64,000 nucleotides of DNA from Mannheimia granulomatis (GTDB lineage: Bacteria; Pseudomonadota; Gammaproteobacteria; Enterobacterales; Pasteurellaceae). Shown here piece after piece: positions 25,310-33,661 of the stretch. The notes beneath the pieces are model-generated. The model ran no database searches and was not told where the DNA came from. It was given only the letters and a program-made list of their open reading frames with translations. The stretch covers positions 141,501 through 205,500 of the forward strand of contig NZ_CP016614.1 in assembly GCF_013377255.1 (NCBI RefSeq), in the 5' to 3' direction. The translations under genes were made by a program, and so were the position numbers. Position 1 is the stretch's first letter. Every line of letters starts with the position of its first letter.

Positions 25310-26866
25310 TTAATACACATCTCGCATTAACCTACCTTCGGCTATTAGCTGTGCAATGATGTTATTGAAATCATCCACGTAAGGCTGGCCCCCGATTTCT
25401 TCGGCAATTTTGATAATTTCCGCATCAATCGCTTTACTCATAGCTTTACTGCCACAAATATAGAAATAAGCCCCTTGTTGAATCAGCTTCCAAACCAATT
25501 CTGCTTGAGCTGCTAAAGCATTTTGCACATAAAACTTCTCAGCTTGGTCGCGTGAGAAAGCGGTAAACAGTTGGGTTAAGGTGCCGTTGGCAAGGTAATT
25601 TTCAAGCTCCGCTTGATAGAGAAAATCTTTGGCTCGATGGCGTTCGCCAAAGAATAAGTAGCTTCCCACACTTTGATATTGGCTTTCTAACGCCTGTAAA
25701 AAGGCGATATGTGGTGCAATGCCCGTGCCGGAACCAATCATCACCACAGGGGCGTGGGGCGTCTCAGGCAGTCGGAAATTAGGGTTTGCTTTTGCAAAAA
25801 TTGAGACAAATTCACCCGCTTGTAAGTGGGCTAGATAGTTACTCGCAGTGCCTTGGTAGGCTCTGCCGTTTAAATCATAATAAACATGGCGAACGCATAA
25901 ATCCACGTAATCAGGGTGCGTTTTACCGCACGAGCTAATCGAATAAGCCCTAGCCGAGAGATTCGATAAAATCGCCTCTAAATCATCAAGGCTCACTGTT
26001 TTTTCATGGTCGAAATCGCGTAATAGATCAAGCAAGTCGTGACCGTATAAATATTGCTCCAACGCTTTTTTATTAGAAATTTTGGTCAGATCTTTTAGCT
26101 CATCGCTGCCGCAGATTTTTTGAATATCTCGCAGCACGTTTTTGCTCAACAAACGTAGCTCTTTGTTGCGAAGTTTTTCAGCCGCCTTTGAGTCATTAAA
26201 CCACGCAGCATATTCTGCCAATAGCGACTCAGGCTGTTGGGCTTTGATATAAATTAAATCACCCGCTTGGTAAAAAATGCCACTCTCTTTAAGTGATAAG
26301 CGAATGTGATACACCTCAGGGCTAGAATCGGCTAAATGTTTGATTTCCAACACTTCCGCTTGATAGGCAGAATCCTCACCGTAAACTTGCACCGAAAGTG
26401 GATGAGTGAGTGGTTTATCCGCTGGCACTTTTAATGTTTGCTCCACCAATGGTAACCATTGTTTGAAAATTGCTTGGTAATTGAGATCCGCATCGACCCG
26501 CTCAATCAAAGGCTCTGCCTGCTTGGCTTGTAACAGCGTGTCTAACTGCTTGCTGTAGCCACAAAATTTATCGTAAGTAATATCGCCCAAACCAAAAATT
26601 GCGTATCGCATATGACAAGCGGTCAAATTTTCTAATTTTTCTGTAAATTCATCGGCATTTTCCGGCGGTTCACCATCTCCAAACGAGCTGGTGATAATCA
26701 ACAACGCCGTGTGTGCGGTGAATTGGCTTAAATCTGTTTCATTTAGGGTAGAAATCGTGGGTGAATAGCATTTGAGAAAATTTTGTTGAATCAGTTGTTG
26801 GGCAATTTTTTCTGCGTTGCCCGATTCTGAACCGTAGGCAATATGAAGATGAGTGATCGTGGACAT
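25310..26866 (-). CDS. Diflavin reductase (CysJ-like flavodoxin/FAD/NAD(P) protein)
   Basis: A 518-residue protein joining an FMN-binding flavodoxin domain (about 1-145; YGSESGNAEKIAQQL and SSFGDGEPPENA loops) to a ferredoxin-NADP reductase module. The latter has FAD motif RAYSIS with a following connecting domain, and the NAD(P)-binding GSGTGIAPHIAFLQ and YFYICGSKAMSKAID segments. This is the plan of sulfite reductase flavoprotein CysJ and cytochrome P450 reductase, but it is shorter than CysJ (about 600) and no cysI, cysH or P450 gene is adjacent. The ATG at 26866 has a GAGG site upstream; an in-frame extension to 26932 is not used. The electron acceptor is unknown. Its neighbour upstream is a PAS-only protein. 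Confidence 0.88.
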   Translation of the reverse strand: MSTITHLHIAYGSESGNAEKIAQQLIQQNFLKCYSPTISTLNETDLSQFTAHTALLIITSSFGDGEPPENADEFTEKLENLTACHMRYAIFGLGDITYDKFCGYSKQLDTLLQAKQAEPLIERVDADLNYQAIFKQWLPLVEQTLKVPADKPLTHPLSVQVYGEDSAYQAEVLEIKHLADSSPEVYHIRLSLKESGIFYQAGDLIYIKAQQPESLLAEYAAWFNDSKAAEKLRNKELRLLSKNVLRDIQKICGSDELKDLTKISNKKALEQYLYGHDLLDLLRDFDHEKTVSLDDLEAILSNLSARAYSISSCGKTHPDYVDLCVRHVYYDLNGRAYQGTASNYLAHLQAGEFVSIFAKANPNFRLPETPHAPVVMIGSGTGIAPHIAFLQALESQYQSVGSYLFFGERHRAKDFLYQAELENYLANGTLTQLFTAFSRDQAEKFYVQNALAAQAELVWKLIQQGAYFYICGSKAMSKAIDAEIIKIAEEIGGQPYVDDFNNIIAQLIAEGRLMRDVY

Positions 26867-26944
26867 ACTTTCCTCAAAAAACAAAGAAATAGTAAAAAAA
26901 TAATTGCGTGCAAACAGGATATTTACACGCAATAAAAGAATTGG

Positions 26945-27373
26945 TTAGCCATGGAATTCGTCAAAGATTTCTTTTGAGAATTCTACTGCATCAAAATTAG
27001 CCATTAAGTCGTTGATAACACGACGAACACTAATATAGCCTGTAATGTTACCTGCTGCATCAAACATTGGCTGAACGGTTGTATCAACGACATAAACCAC
27101 GCCACCTTTACCACAGTTTGGGACGATACCTGTCCAAATTTTACCTGCTTGAATGGTATCCCACATATCTTTGTATACTGCTTTCGGTACTGCGGGATGA
27201 CGAACGATATTATGTGGCTGGCCAATTAATTCTTCACGAGAAAATCCGGTTAATTTACAGAAAAGATCGTTTGCGTAAGTGATCACACCTTGTAAATCTG
27301 TTGTTGAGATTACTAGAGTATCTTGTACAGCTTTTAAAATAACATCATTTGAAGGGACAATTTGTTCTGTCAT
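26945..27373 (-). CDS. Stand-alone PAS domain protein, Aer-like
   Basis: A 142-residue protein consisting of a single PAS domain (about 20-130) and no output domain. It carries the Aer-type FAD-PAS signatures: TYANDLFCKLTGFSREELIG, the NIVRHPAVPKAVYKDMWDT segment and a following GKIWTGIVPN segment. In Aer and related redox sensors this pocket binds FAD. There is no HAMP, methyl-accepting or kinase region, and no membrane segment. It is 78 bp upstream of the diflavin reductase and on the same strand, so the two may be an operon in which redox state is passed between flavoproteins; this is inference. Confidence 0.85.
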   Translation of the reverse strand: MTEQIVPSNDVILKAVQDTLVISTTDLQGVITYANDLFCKLTGFSREELIGQPHNIVRHPAVPKAVYKDMWDTIQAGKIWTGIVPNCGKGGVVYVVDTTVQPMFDAAGNITGYISVRRVINDLMANFDAVEFSKEIFDEFHG

Positions 27374-27651
27374 CTGAAAATCTCCATTTAGATTAATATT
27401 TTCATAGATTTATTAGAGTAAGTTCTAATAATCACTCTCAGAATAGTAGATGAAAATTTAAATGTAAATCGTTTTACAAAAAAATACTTGATAAAATTAG
27501 TCACCTTTAATTTATTGTAAGATCTCATTTAATAAATGGTAAATATTTTGTAAAAAAATTGAGTTAATTGAATAGATTTTGCAATTTAATAAATTTCGCC
27601 TACAATCAATTTAATTATTTTAACAATATGCAAACTATACAAAGGAAGATT

Positions 27652-28833
27652 ATGTCTCAACCATTAAATTTCGTTATGATTTCCCCGCATTTCCCAACCA
27701 ATTTTGAAACCTTTGCCGTTCGTTTACGTGAAACAGGTTTCAATACTCTTGGAATTGCAGATACTCCTTATGAACTATTAAGCCCGATCTTACGCAACTC
27801 GCTCACTGAATATTACCGTGTAGATAATATGGAAGATTATGATCAGGTTTACCGTGCAGTGGCGTATTTTGCCCATAAATACGGGCGTATTGACCGTATT
27901 GAGTCTCACAATGAATATTGGTTGGAATTAGATGCAAAATTGCGTACCGATTTCAATGTCTTTGGTTATAAAAATGACGATATGCTTGCCATTAAAACTA
28001 AAGCACAAATGAAAGAAGTTTTCCGCCAAACCGGCTTGAAAGTGGCAAAAGGTCGTGTGTTCAAAGATGATGACGATGCCCGTAAATTAGCGAGAGAATT
28101 AAAATTCCCGGTTATCATCAAACCAAATTCCGGCGTGGGTGCAAGCGATACTTATAAAATCAAAACCGCTGAGGAACTTGAAAGCTTCTTCAGTTATAAA
28201 AATCCAGCCGTTGAATATATTATGGAAGAATTTATTGACGGTGATATTGTAACCTTTGATGGCTTAGCCGATCATGAAGGCAATATTGTGTTCTATTCCA
28301 GCCTTGAATATTCAGAAGCGGTGCTAGATACCGTTTCTAAAGACGGCGATATGTATTACTATGTGCCACGTGAGATTTCCGAAAAATTGGTGGAAATGGG
28401 CAAATTATGCGTGAAAGCCTTTAATGTGAAAGAGCGTTTCTTCCACTTTGAATTCTTCCGCACCAAAGGCAAAAAACAAGAACTTCTGCCACTTGAAATC
28501 AATTGTCGTCCACCGGGTGGTTTAACCATTGATATGTGGAACTACGCCAACGATTTTGATGTATTTAAAGAGTTCGCTAATATTGTGAAAGAAAACAAAT
28601 TCTACTCAAATATTCAGCATCCTTGGAATGTGGTTTATATTTCACGTAAGGCTAACCAGAATTATGTTAATTCTATTGATGCGGTATGTGAAAAATTTGC
28701 AAGCAACATCATTAGCGTTCAAAGCGTCCCGGGTGTGTTCGCCAAAATTATGGGTGAACACGGTATTCTAGCCCGAACTGAAACGATGGAGCAAATGCGT
28801 GAAATTGTTCAATTCGCTCAAGCAAAACAGTAA
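27652..28833 (+). CDS. ATP-grasp domain ligase of unknown substrate
   Basis: A 393-residue ATP-grasp enzyme. The start is placed at the ATG at 27652 (AGGAAG site upstream), giving MSQPLNFVMISPHFP. An N-terminal Rossmann-like preATP domain (about 1-110) precedes the ATP-grasp core with FPVIIKPNSGVGASDTYKI (phosphate-binding loop), YIMEEFIDGDIVTFDG and the metal-ligand segment LPLEINCRPPGGLTIDM. The family joins a carboxylate to an amine or thiol through an acyl phosphate. No carrier protein, peptide precursor or biosynthetic partner is adjacent. The only partner is the esterase gene 10 bp downstream. The specific product is unknown. Confidence 0.85.
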   Translation: MSQPLNFVMISPHFPTNFETFAVRLRETGFNTLGIADTPYELLSPILRNSLTEYYRVDNMEDYDQVYRAVAYFAHKYGRIDRIESHNEYWLELDAKLRTDFNVFGYKNDDMLAIKTKAQMKEVFRQTGLKVAKGRVFKDDDDARKLARELKFPVIIKPNSGVGASDTYKIKTAEELESFFSYKNPAVEYIMEEFIDGDIVTFDGLADHEGNIVFYSSLEYSEAVLDTVSKDGDMYYYVPREISEKLVEMGKLCVKAFNVKERFFHFEFFRTKGKKQELLPLEINCRPPGGLTIDMWNYANDFDVFKEFANIVKENKFYSNIQHPWNVVYISRKANQNYVNSIDAVCEKFASNIISVQSVPGVFAKIMGEHGILARTETMEQMREIVQFAQAKQ

Positions 28834-28843
28834 GAGGTGAGTT

Positions 28844-29596
28844 ATGCACTTTGAAAAAAGAAGCCATTGGAGTGGTGAATTAGGTCGTGAAATGGCATTT
28901 AATGTGTACGGTCACGCCGGTAAACCTGTGATTGTTTTCCCATCATCAGGCGGCAATGAAAACGAATATGGCAACTTCGGTATGATTGAAGCCTGCCGCT
29001 CATTTATTGAAAGAGGCTTAATCAAATTTTATACTCCGGATTCCTATGATGCGGAATCTTGGTTGTCCAAGCACAAATCCGGACACGATATGGCGTTAGC
29101 ACACAATGCTTATGATCGTTACATTATTCACGAATTAGTGCCGCTTATCCGCCACGAATCACAATGGAATGGCACCATGATCGCAACCGGTTGTAGCATG
29201 GGGGCATTTCATACCGTAAACTTTGCCCTACGCCACCCGGATTTATTTGATATAGCCATTGCCCTAAGTGGTGTGTATGATGCCCGTTTCTTCACCGGTG
29301 AATTCTATGGCGATAAAGCGGTTTATTTTAACTCACCGATTGATTATATGTGGGGGCAAAATGATGATTGGTTCTTAAATCGTTACCGCCAAAACCACTA
29401 TATTATTGCGGTTGGACAAGGCGCGTGGGAAGAGCAACACGTGGAAGATACCCATCGTTTAGAAGAAGCTTTCAAAGCAAAAGGTATTGAAGCATGGTTT
29501 GATTATTGGGGTTTTGATATTGACCATGACTGGCCAACATGGCGTAAACAAATGCCGTATTTCTTGGGGCAATTAGAAGAACAAGGGCTTCTCTAA
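28844..29596 (+). CDS. Putative esterase (alpha/beta hydrolase, EstD/FrmB-like fold)
   Basis: A 250-residue alpha/beta hydrolase of the putative esterase family. The nucleophile elbow is GCSMGAFH (Ser at about 118), and a likely catalytic His is in the DIDHDWPTWRKQMPYFL end segment. There is no signal peptide, so it acts in the cytoplasm with the ATP-grasp enzyme encoded 10 bp upstream. An AGAGGTGAG ribosome binding site overlaps the end of the upstream gene. The pairing of a ligase with a hydrolase suggests that one makes and the other trims or transfers an acyl group, but nothing in the sequence identifies the substrate. Confidence 0.82.
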   Translation: MHFEKRSHWSGELGREMAFNVYGHAGKPVIVFPSSGGNENEYGNFGMIEACRSFIERGLIKFYTPDSYDAESWLSKHKSGHDMALAHNAYDRYIIHELVPLIRHESQWNGTMIATGCSMGAFHTVNFALRHPDLFDIAIALSGVYDARFFTGEFYGDKAVYFNSPIDYMWGQNDDWFLNRYRQNHYIIAVGQGAWEEQHVEDTHRLEEAFKAKGIEAWFDYWGFDIDHDWPTWRKQMPYFLGQLEEQGLL

Positions 29597-29667
29597 ATAG
29601 CTCAAAACAAGAAAATACAAGCGGTCGTTTTTTCTGATTTTTTGCAAAATTTTCAGAAAAATTATTT

Positions 29668-29750
29668 ACAATCCTTATAAGGATTGTTCACAGCTTTGCT
29701 GCTGTTGGCAAAGCCAACATTCAAAAAGCGATGCTTTTGTGACCGCTTGT
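29668..29750 (-). repeat. Intergenic hairpin repeat, copy 2
   Basis: The reverse complement of this 83-bp stretch matches 23722-23803 almost throughout: palindrome ACAATCCTTATAAGGATTGT, TCACAGCTTTGC, GTTGGCAAAGCCAAC, TTCAAAAAGCGATGCTTTT and the uptake sequence GACCGCTTGT. It lies between the esterase and glycerate kinase genes, which converge. Confidence 0.85.
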
Positions 29751-29762
29751 TTATCTTCAAGT

Positions 29763-30902
29763 TTACGCAAATTGAGCCATTTTCCACAATCTTGCCACAT
29801 TTTCTGCGGTTGAAATTAAATTTTCACGACCGAGCTTTAAGATTTCCTCAAGGCTGTGTAGTTGGCGAATAATCGGGAAGACCGCATCAATGCCGTGTTG
29901 ATAGACCACAGGGTAGTCATCTCGTAGTGAACCGACAATCGCAATTACAGGCTTATCAAAGGATTTGGCTGTACGAGCTACACCAATTGGGGTTTTGCCG
30001 GCAATAGATTGTGCGTCCATTCGCCCTTCACCGGTGATTACCAAATCTGCATCACGCACTTTTTCTGTTAGGCGGGTTGCCTCAATAATAATTTCTACTC
30101 CTGAACGTAGTTGTACATTAGGTAGCAATAATAATCCACCCCCCATTCCGCCTGCGGCACCGGCTCCGGCTTTATCGACAATCTCAATGCCGAGCTGAGT
30201 TTTCACTTTATCGGCAAAGTGAGCAAGGGCTTGGTCTAAGGTTTTGACCATTTCTGACGTTGCCCCTTTTTGTGGACCGAAAACAGCGGAAGCTCCTCGT
30301 TTGCCACAAAGTGGATTATTCACATCGCACGCTACCTCAAATTCCACGCTGTTTAGGCGAGCATCCATTTCGCTCAGATCAATCCGTGCAATTTGGCTAA
30401 GTGCCGCCCCACCGGCAGGAATTTCATTTCCTTGGCTGTCTAAAAATTTCAAACCAAGGGCTTGTAACATTCCCACCCCGCCATCATTGGTGGCACTGCC
30501 GCCAATGCCGAGCAAGATTTTCTTCACGCCTAAATCTAATGCCGCTTTGATTAACTCGCCTGTGCCAAAACTGGTGGTAATGAGTGGATTACGCTGTGCA
30601 AACGGTACGAGATGCAAGCCACTTGCTGCCGCCATTTCAATAAAGGCGGTCTGTTTATCGCCCGAGAGCCCGAAAGTCGCCTCCACTTGGTTTGCAAGCG
30701 GTGCTTTTACGCTGATTTTTTGCAAACTGCCTTTTGTGGCATCAATCAGAGATTGCACCGAGCCTTCGCCGCCATCTGCCATTGGCACAAGCTGATAATC
30801 CGCATTCGGGAACACACGGGCAAAGCCGATTTGGATTGCCTGAGCCACCTCCAATGCGGTCAAGCTTTCTTTGAAAGAGTCGGGGGCGATAACAATTTTC
30901 AT
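29763..30902 (-). CDS. Glycerate kinase
   Basis: A 379-residue kinase of the GlxK/GarK family that phosphorylates D-glycerate (to 2- or 3-phosphoglycerate). The N-terminal MKIVIAPDSFKESLTALEVA, LVPMADGGEGS, the ILLGIGGSATNDGGVGMLQALG motif and AGAAGGMGGG are family hallmarks. Two adjacent ATG codons exist (30905 and 30902); the second is better spaced from AAGGAG and matches the usual N-terminus. It follows the GntP-family permease by about 10 bp, so it is part of a permease-kinase operon for glycerate. Whether it is GlxK or GarK cannot be decided. Confidence 0.93.
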   Translation of the reverse strand: MKIVIAPDSFKESLTALEVAQAIQIGFARVFPNADYQLVPMADGGEGSVQSLIDATKGSLQKISVKAPLANQVEATFGLSGDKQTAFIEMAAASGLHLVPFAQRNPLITTSFGTGELIKAALDLGVKKILLGIGGSATNDGGVGMLQALGLKFLDSQGNEIPAGGAALSQIARIDLSEMDARLNSVEFEVACDVNNPLCGKRGASAVFGPQKGATSEMVKTLDQALAHFADKVKTQLGIEIVDKAGAGAAGGMGGGLLLLPNVQLRSGVEIIIEATRLTEKVRDADLVITGEGRMDAQSIAGKTPIGVARTAKSFDKPVIAIVGSLRDDYPVVYQHGIDAVFPIIRQLHSLEEILKLGRENLISTAENVARLWKMAQFA

Positions 30903-30912
30903 CATTTTCTCC

Positions 30913-32292
30913 TTACAGCAAGATTAAAGAAAGCACATACACCGTCATCATACCGACTACCCCCATAATAAAGGTTAATGTGGTTTGAGTACGATAGCCC
31001 TGTTGCGGAGTAAGTTTACTGAAATTCGTCACCACCCAATAGTAGCTATCGTTTGCGTGAGAAACACACATTGAGCCTGCTGCAATCGCCATCACGGTTA
31101 AAGCTGCCGCCAATTCGCTGGTTAAGCCTAACGCATTCATCAGTGAATCTGAGGCGTTATACATCCCCATAATTGAGGCGGTGGTGATGATTGCCACCGT
31201 TGAGCTGCCTTGTGCGGTTTTGAGAATAGCAGAAATCAAGAATGGGAAGAAAATGCCTGCCGCACTGATAATGTGAGCATTTTGTTTGATGTACTCCACA
31301 AAGCCTGCTTGAGTAATCACATTACCTAACACGCCACCGGCTGCGGTAATAAAGAGAATCGGGCCAACCAGTTTTAAGGTATCGTTCGTTAAGCTGTCAA
31401 ATTCTCCTATTTTGTTGGTTGAGGCAAGCAAAATGATTGAGAAAATCACACCGACCGCCAAGGCAATAATCGGATTACCTAAGAATTGTAATAAGCTGCC
31501 GAAATCACCTGTTATGCCCATAATTTTTGCTATAGAGCCGATCGCCATTAATACAATTGGCATGAAAATTGGTGCAAGGCTTAAAAAGCCGCTTGGTAAT
31601 TTGCCGTATTGTTTCAACAATTCTTCATAGCTTTGACCGATCATTTGATCTGCTTCAGCTTCTTCCGCTACTGTTACTCGTCTGCCGACATATTTCGCAA
31701 AGGCGTAACTTGCAATCAGCACAGGAATTGACACCACAACGCCCATGCCAATTACCAATAGCAAGTTGGAGCCTAAACCCACAGCACCGGCTGCCGCAAT
31801 TGGTCCCGGTGTAGGTGGAATAAATACGTGGGAAGCATATAAGCCGGCACTCAGTGCTACTGCCATGCTGACCGGATTGGCTAAGATTTTTTTGCGAATT
31901 GCTTCACGAATCGGGTTTAGCACTACAAAGCCACTATCGCAGAAAACCGGAATACCGACAACCCAGCCCATAATCAGCATGGCAAGCTCCGGGCGTTTTT
32001 GCCCGACCACACGCACGACCATATCGGCAAGCTTCAACGCTGCACCGGTTTTTTCCAGTACGGTGCCGATAATTGCCCCGAAAATAATCACAATACCAAT
32101 ACTTTTGAAAGTACCACTAAAACCTTCACCTATAATCGCCGGAATTTTTGCCAATGGCAAACCTGCCACTAGGGCTAAACCCAGCGAAATCGACATTAAA
32201 GCTAAAAATGGATGGACTTTAAGTTTGGCAATCATATAAATCATAATTATGATTGCCACCAAAAACGTCAAAATGAGTGTCATACCTGTCAT
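30913..32292 (-). CDS. GntP-family permease, probable glycerate or gluconate transporter
   Basis: A 459-residue inner-membrane transporter of the GntP family with about 12-13 hydrophobic segments. Characteristic blocks are GIVIIFGAIIGTVLEKTGAAL, GIPVFCDSGFVVLNP, FIPPTPGPIAAAG and the C-terminal AGSMCVSHANDSYYWVVTNFS. Family members carry gluconate, glycerate and other sugar acids with protons. The partner kinase downstream points to glycerate as substrate. It is the first gene of the two-gene operon, and the CdaR-type regulator lies just upstream on the same strand. Confidence 0.9.
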   Translation of the reverse strand: MTGMTLILTFLVAIIIMIYMIAKLKVHPFLALMSISLGLALVAGLPLAKIPAIIGEGFSGTFKSIGIVIIFGAIIGTVLEKTGAALKLADMVVRVVGQKRPELAMLIMGWVVGIPVFCDSGFVVLNPIREAIRKKILANPVSMAVALSAGLYASHVFIPPTPGPIAAAGAVGLGSNLLLVIGMGVVVSIPVLIASYAFAKYVGRRVTVAEEAEADQMIGQSYEELLKQYGKLPSGFLSLAPIFMPIVLMAIGSIAKIMGITGDFGSLLQFLGNPIIALAVGVIFSIILLASTNKIGEFDSLTNDTLKLVGPILFITAAGGVLGNVITQAGFVEYIKQNAHIISAAGIFFPFLISAILKTAQGSSTVAIITTASIMGMYNASDSLMNALGLTSELAAALTVMAIAAGSMCVSHANDSYYWVVTNFSKLTPQQGYRTQTTLTFIMGVVGMMTVYVLSLILL

Positions 32293-32406
32293 AGCAAGCT
32301 CCTTATTTATAAAATAATTATGCTCATTATTCGGTATTTTTACTGAAAAAGCTTTGTCTGAATTTGCAAAAAATTTGTTAAAAACGACCGCTTGTTTTGT
32401 AGTTTT

Positions 32407-33510
32407 CTACAATTTATTTGCTAAAACAGCTCCTAAATAAAGGGTAAATTTTTGCTCTATGTTATTGAAAGATAAGCCTGTTATTTGCTCAATCTTCTCT
32501 AAACGATAACGCAAGGTATTTGGGTGAATAAACAATTTTTGTGCTGTGTGATTCAGATCACAATTTGAGAAAAAATATTGCCGTAATGTTTTCAGCAACA
32601 TCTGTTTTTTATCGGAATTGAGTAACGGTTGGAAGGGGGCAAGCAGCGTTTTTCCTTCTTTTGAATAGCTGAAATTGTACATTAACGCCGGTAGTTTAAA
32701 ATCATCAAAATAGATCGTTTGCCGACGTAGCTGCATTTGTTCGGCATAATTTAGAGTGTGGCGGGCGGTTTGGTAAGAGGTGGCAGTTTGAGAAAGATTA
32801 TCTACCGACAACCCTACCACAATTTTAAAGGAAATATTCCACTCAGAAAGCTTGGTCAAGACATAATGGATCAACGATTTATCGGCTGCTAAATTATTAA
32901 TTAACGCGATTTTATCCAAGCTCACCACTGCGGTGAGTAAGTGCGGAAAATGGTGCTCCAGATAATCAATTAAGCCTTGTAATTTGTCTGCGGTAGGCTC
33001 GTTCATTTTAATTAAAGTGACCGACAACGGTTTGGCAAAATCTTGCCCGAAAAAGACCGCTTGTTCACGAATTTTCTCTTGACTTAACGTGCCTTTGAGC
33101 AAAGCTCGGGCAAACTCTTCACGATACCGGCGTTGCCAACGTTCTTGTTCTAACTCAAATGCTTGTTGCATAATCAACTCTGCTGCCATTTTCACTAACT
33201 GGGCATACTGCCGCACCTCATTTGGCTTACCTGAAATCCCCACTACACCGACATTTGAGCCAAGGTAATTCAACGGTAGATTAATCCCTGCCTTCGCCTC
33301 ATAATGCCACTGCTTTGCAAGATTTTCGTCAATTTCGACCGCTTGATCGTTACGCAACGCAATCACCGCCCCCGTATGCCGCTGCCCGATACGGCTCTGG
33401 TCTCCTGAGGCAATAATAATTCCGTTTTCATCCATCACATTTACGGAGTTTGGGATAATCTGCATAGTACGTTGAACGATACAGTCGGCAATTGCTCGGT
33501 TAAGTTTCAT
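32407..33510 (-). CDS. cdaR: CdaR-type sugar diacid/glycerate regulator
   Basis: A 367-residue transcriptional activator of the CdaR family. The N-terminal sugar-diacid recognition domain (about 1-135) has NVMDENGIIIASGDQSRIGQRHTGA and GVVGISGKPNEVRQYAQLVK. The C-terminal PucR-type helix-turn-helix (about 305-367) has LNHTAQKLFIHPNTLRYRLEKIEQITG. CdaR activates galactarate, glucarate and glycerate genes in enterobacteria. Here it is encoded directly upstream of the permease-kinase pair, so glycerate is the likely signal. No galactarate or glucarate dehydratase genes are near. Confidence 0.9.
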   Translation of the reverse strand: MKLNRAIADCIVQRTMQIIPNSVNVMDENGIIIASGDQSRIGQRHTGAVIALRNDQAVEIDENLAKQWHYEAKAGINLPLNYLGSNVGVVGISGKPNEVRQYAQLVKMAAELIMQQAFELEQERWQRRYREEFARALLKGTLSQEKIREQAVFFGQDFAKPLSVTLIKMNEPTADKLQGLIDYLEHHFPHLLTAVVSLDKIALINNLAADKSLIHYVLTKLSEWNISFKIVVGLSVDNLSQTATSYQTARHTLNYAEQMQLRRQTIYFDDFKLPALMYNFSYSKEGKTLLAPFQPLLNSDKKQMLLKTLRQYFFSNCDLNHTAQKLFIHPNTLRYRLEKIEQITGLSFNNIEQKFTLYLGAVLANKL

Positions 33511-33540
33511 AATTTACCTGCAAAATGAGATAAAGAAATG

Positions 33541-33566
33541 CATAGGTATATAAGGTATTACCTATG
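33541..33566. promoter_or_regulatory. Inverted repeat between cdaR and the autotransporter gene
   Basis: CATAGGTA (33541-33548) and TACCTATG (33559-33566) are perfect 8-bp arms around a 10-bp spacer that itself holds AAGGTAT. The site lies 30 bp upstream of cdaR and about 95 bp upstream of the autotransporter start, so it could be an operator for either gene. Confidence 0.5.
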
Positions 33567-33661
33567 ATTGTAATAAAATGTAAATATACTGGTCCATCCA
33601 CTTGATTAAGTTAAGTCGTTCAATTAGAATCCACGCCTTTTCCAAACCATACCATAATAAA

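Noticed and set aside
30244..30795. 183-codon plus-strand frame opposite the glycerate kinase
   Set aside because: Antisense shadow of a gene with family motifs along its entire length; no start signal or recognisable protein.
31745..32239. 164-codon plus-strand frame opposite the GntP-type permease
   Set aside because: Antisense to hydrophobic membrane segments, with no independent coding evidence.
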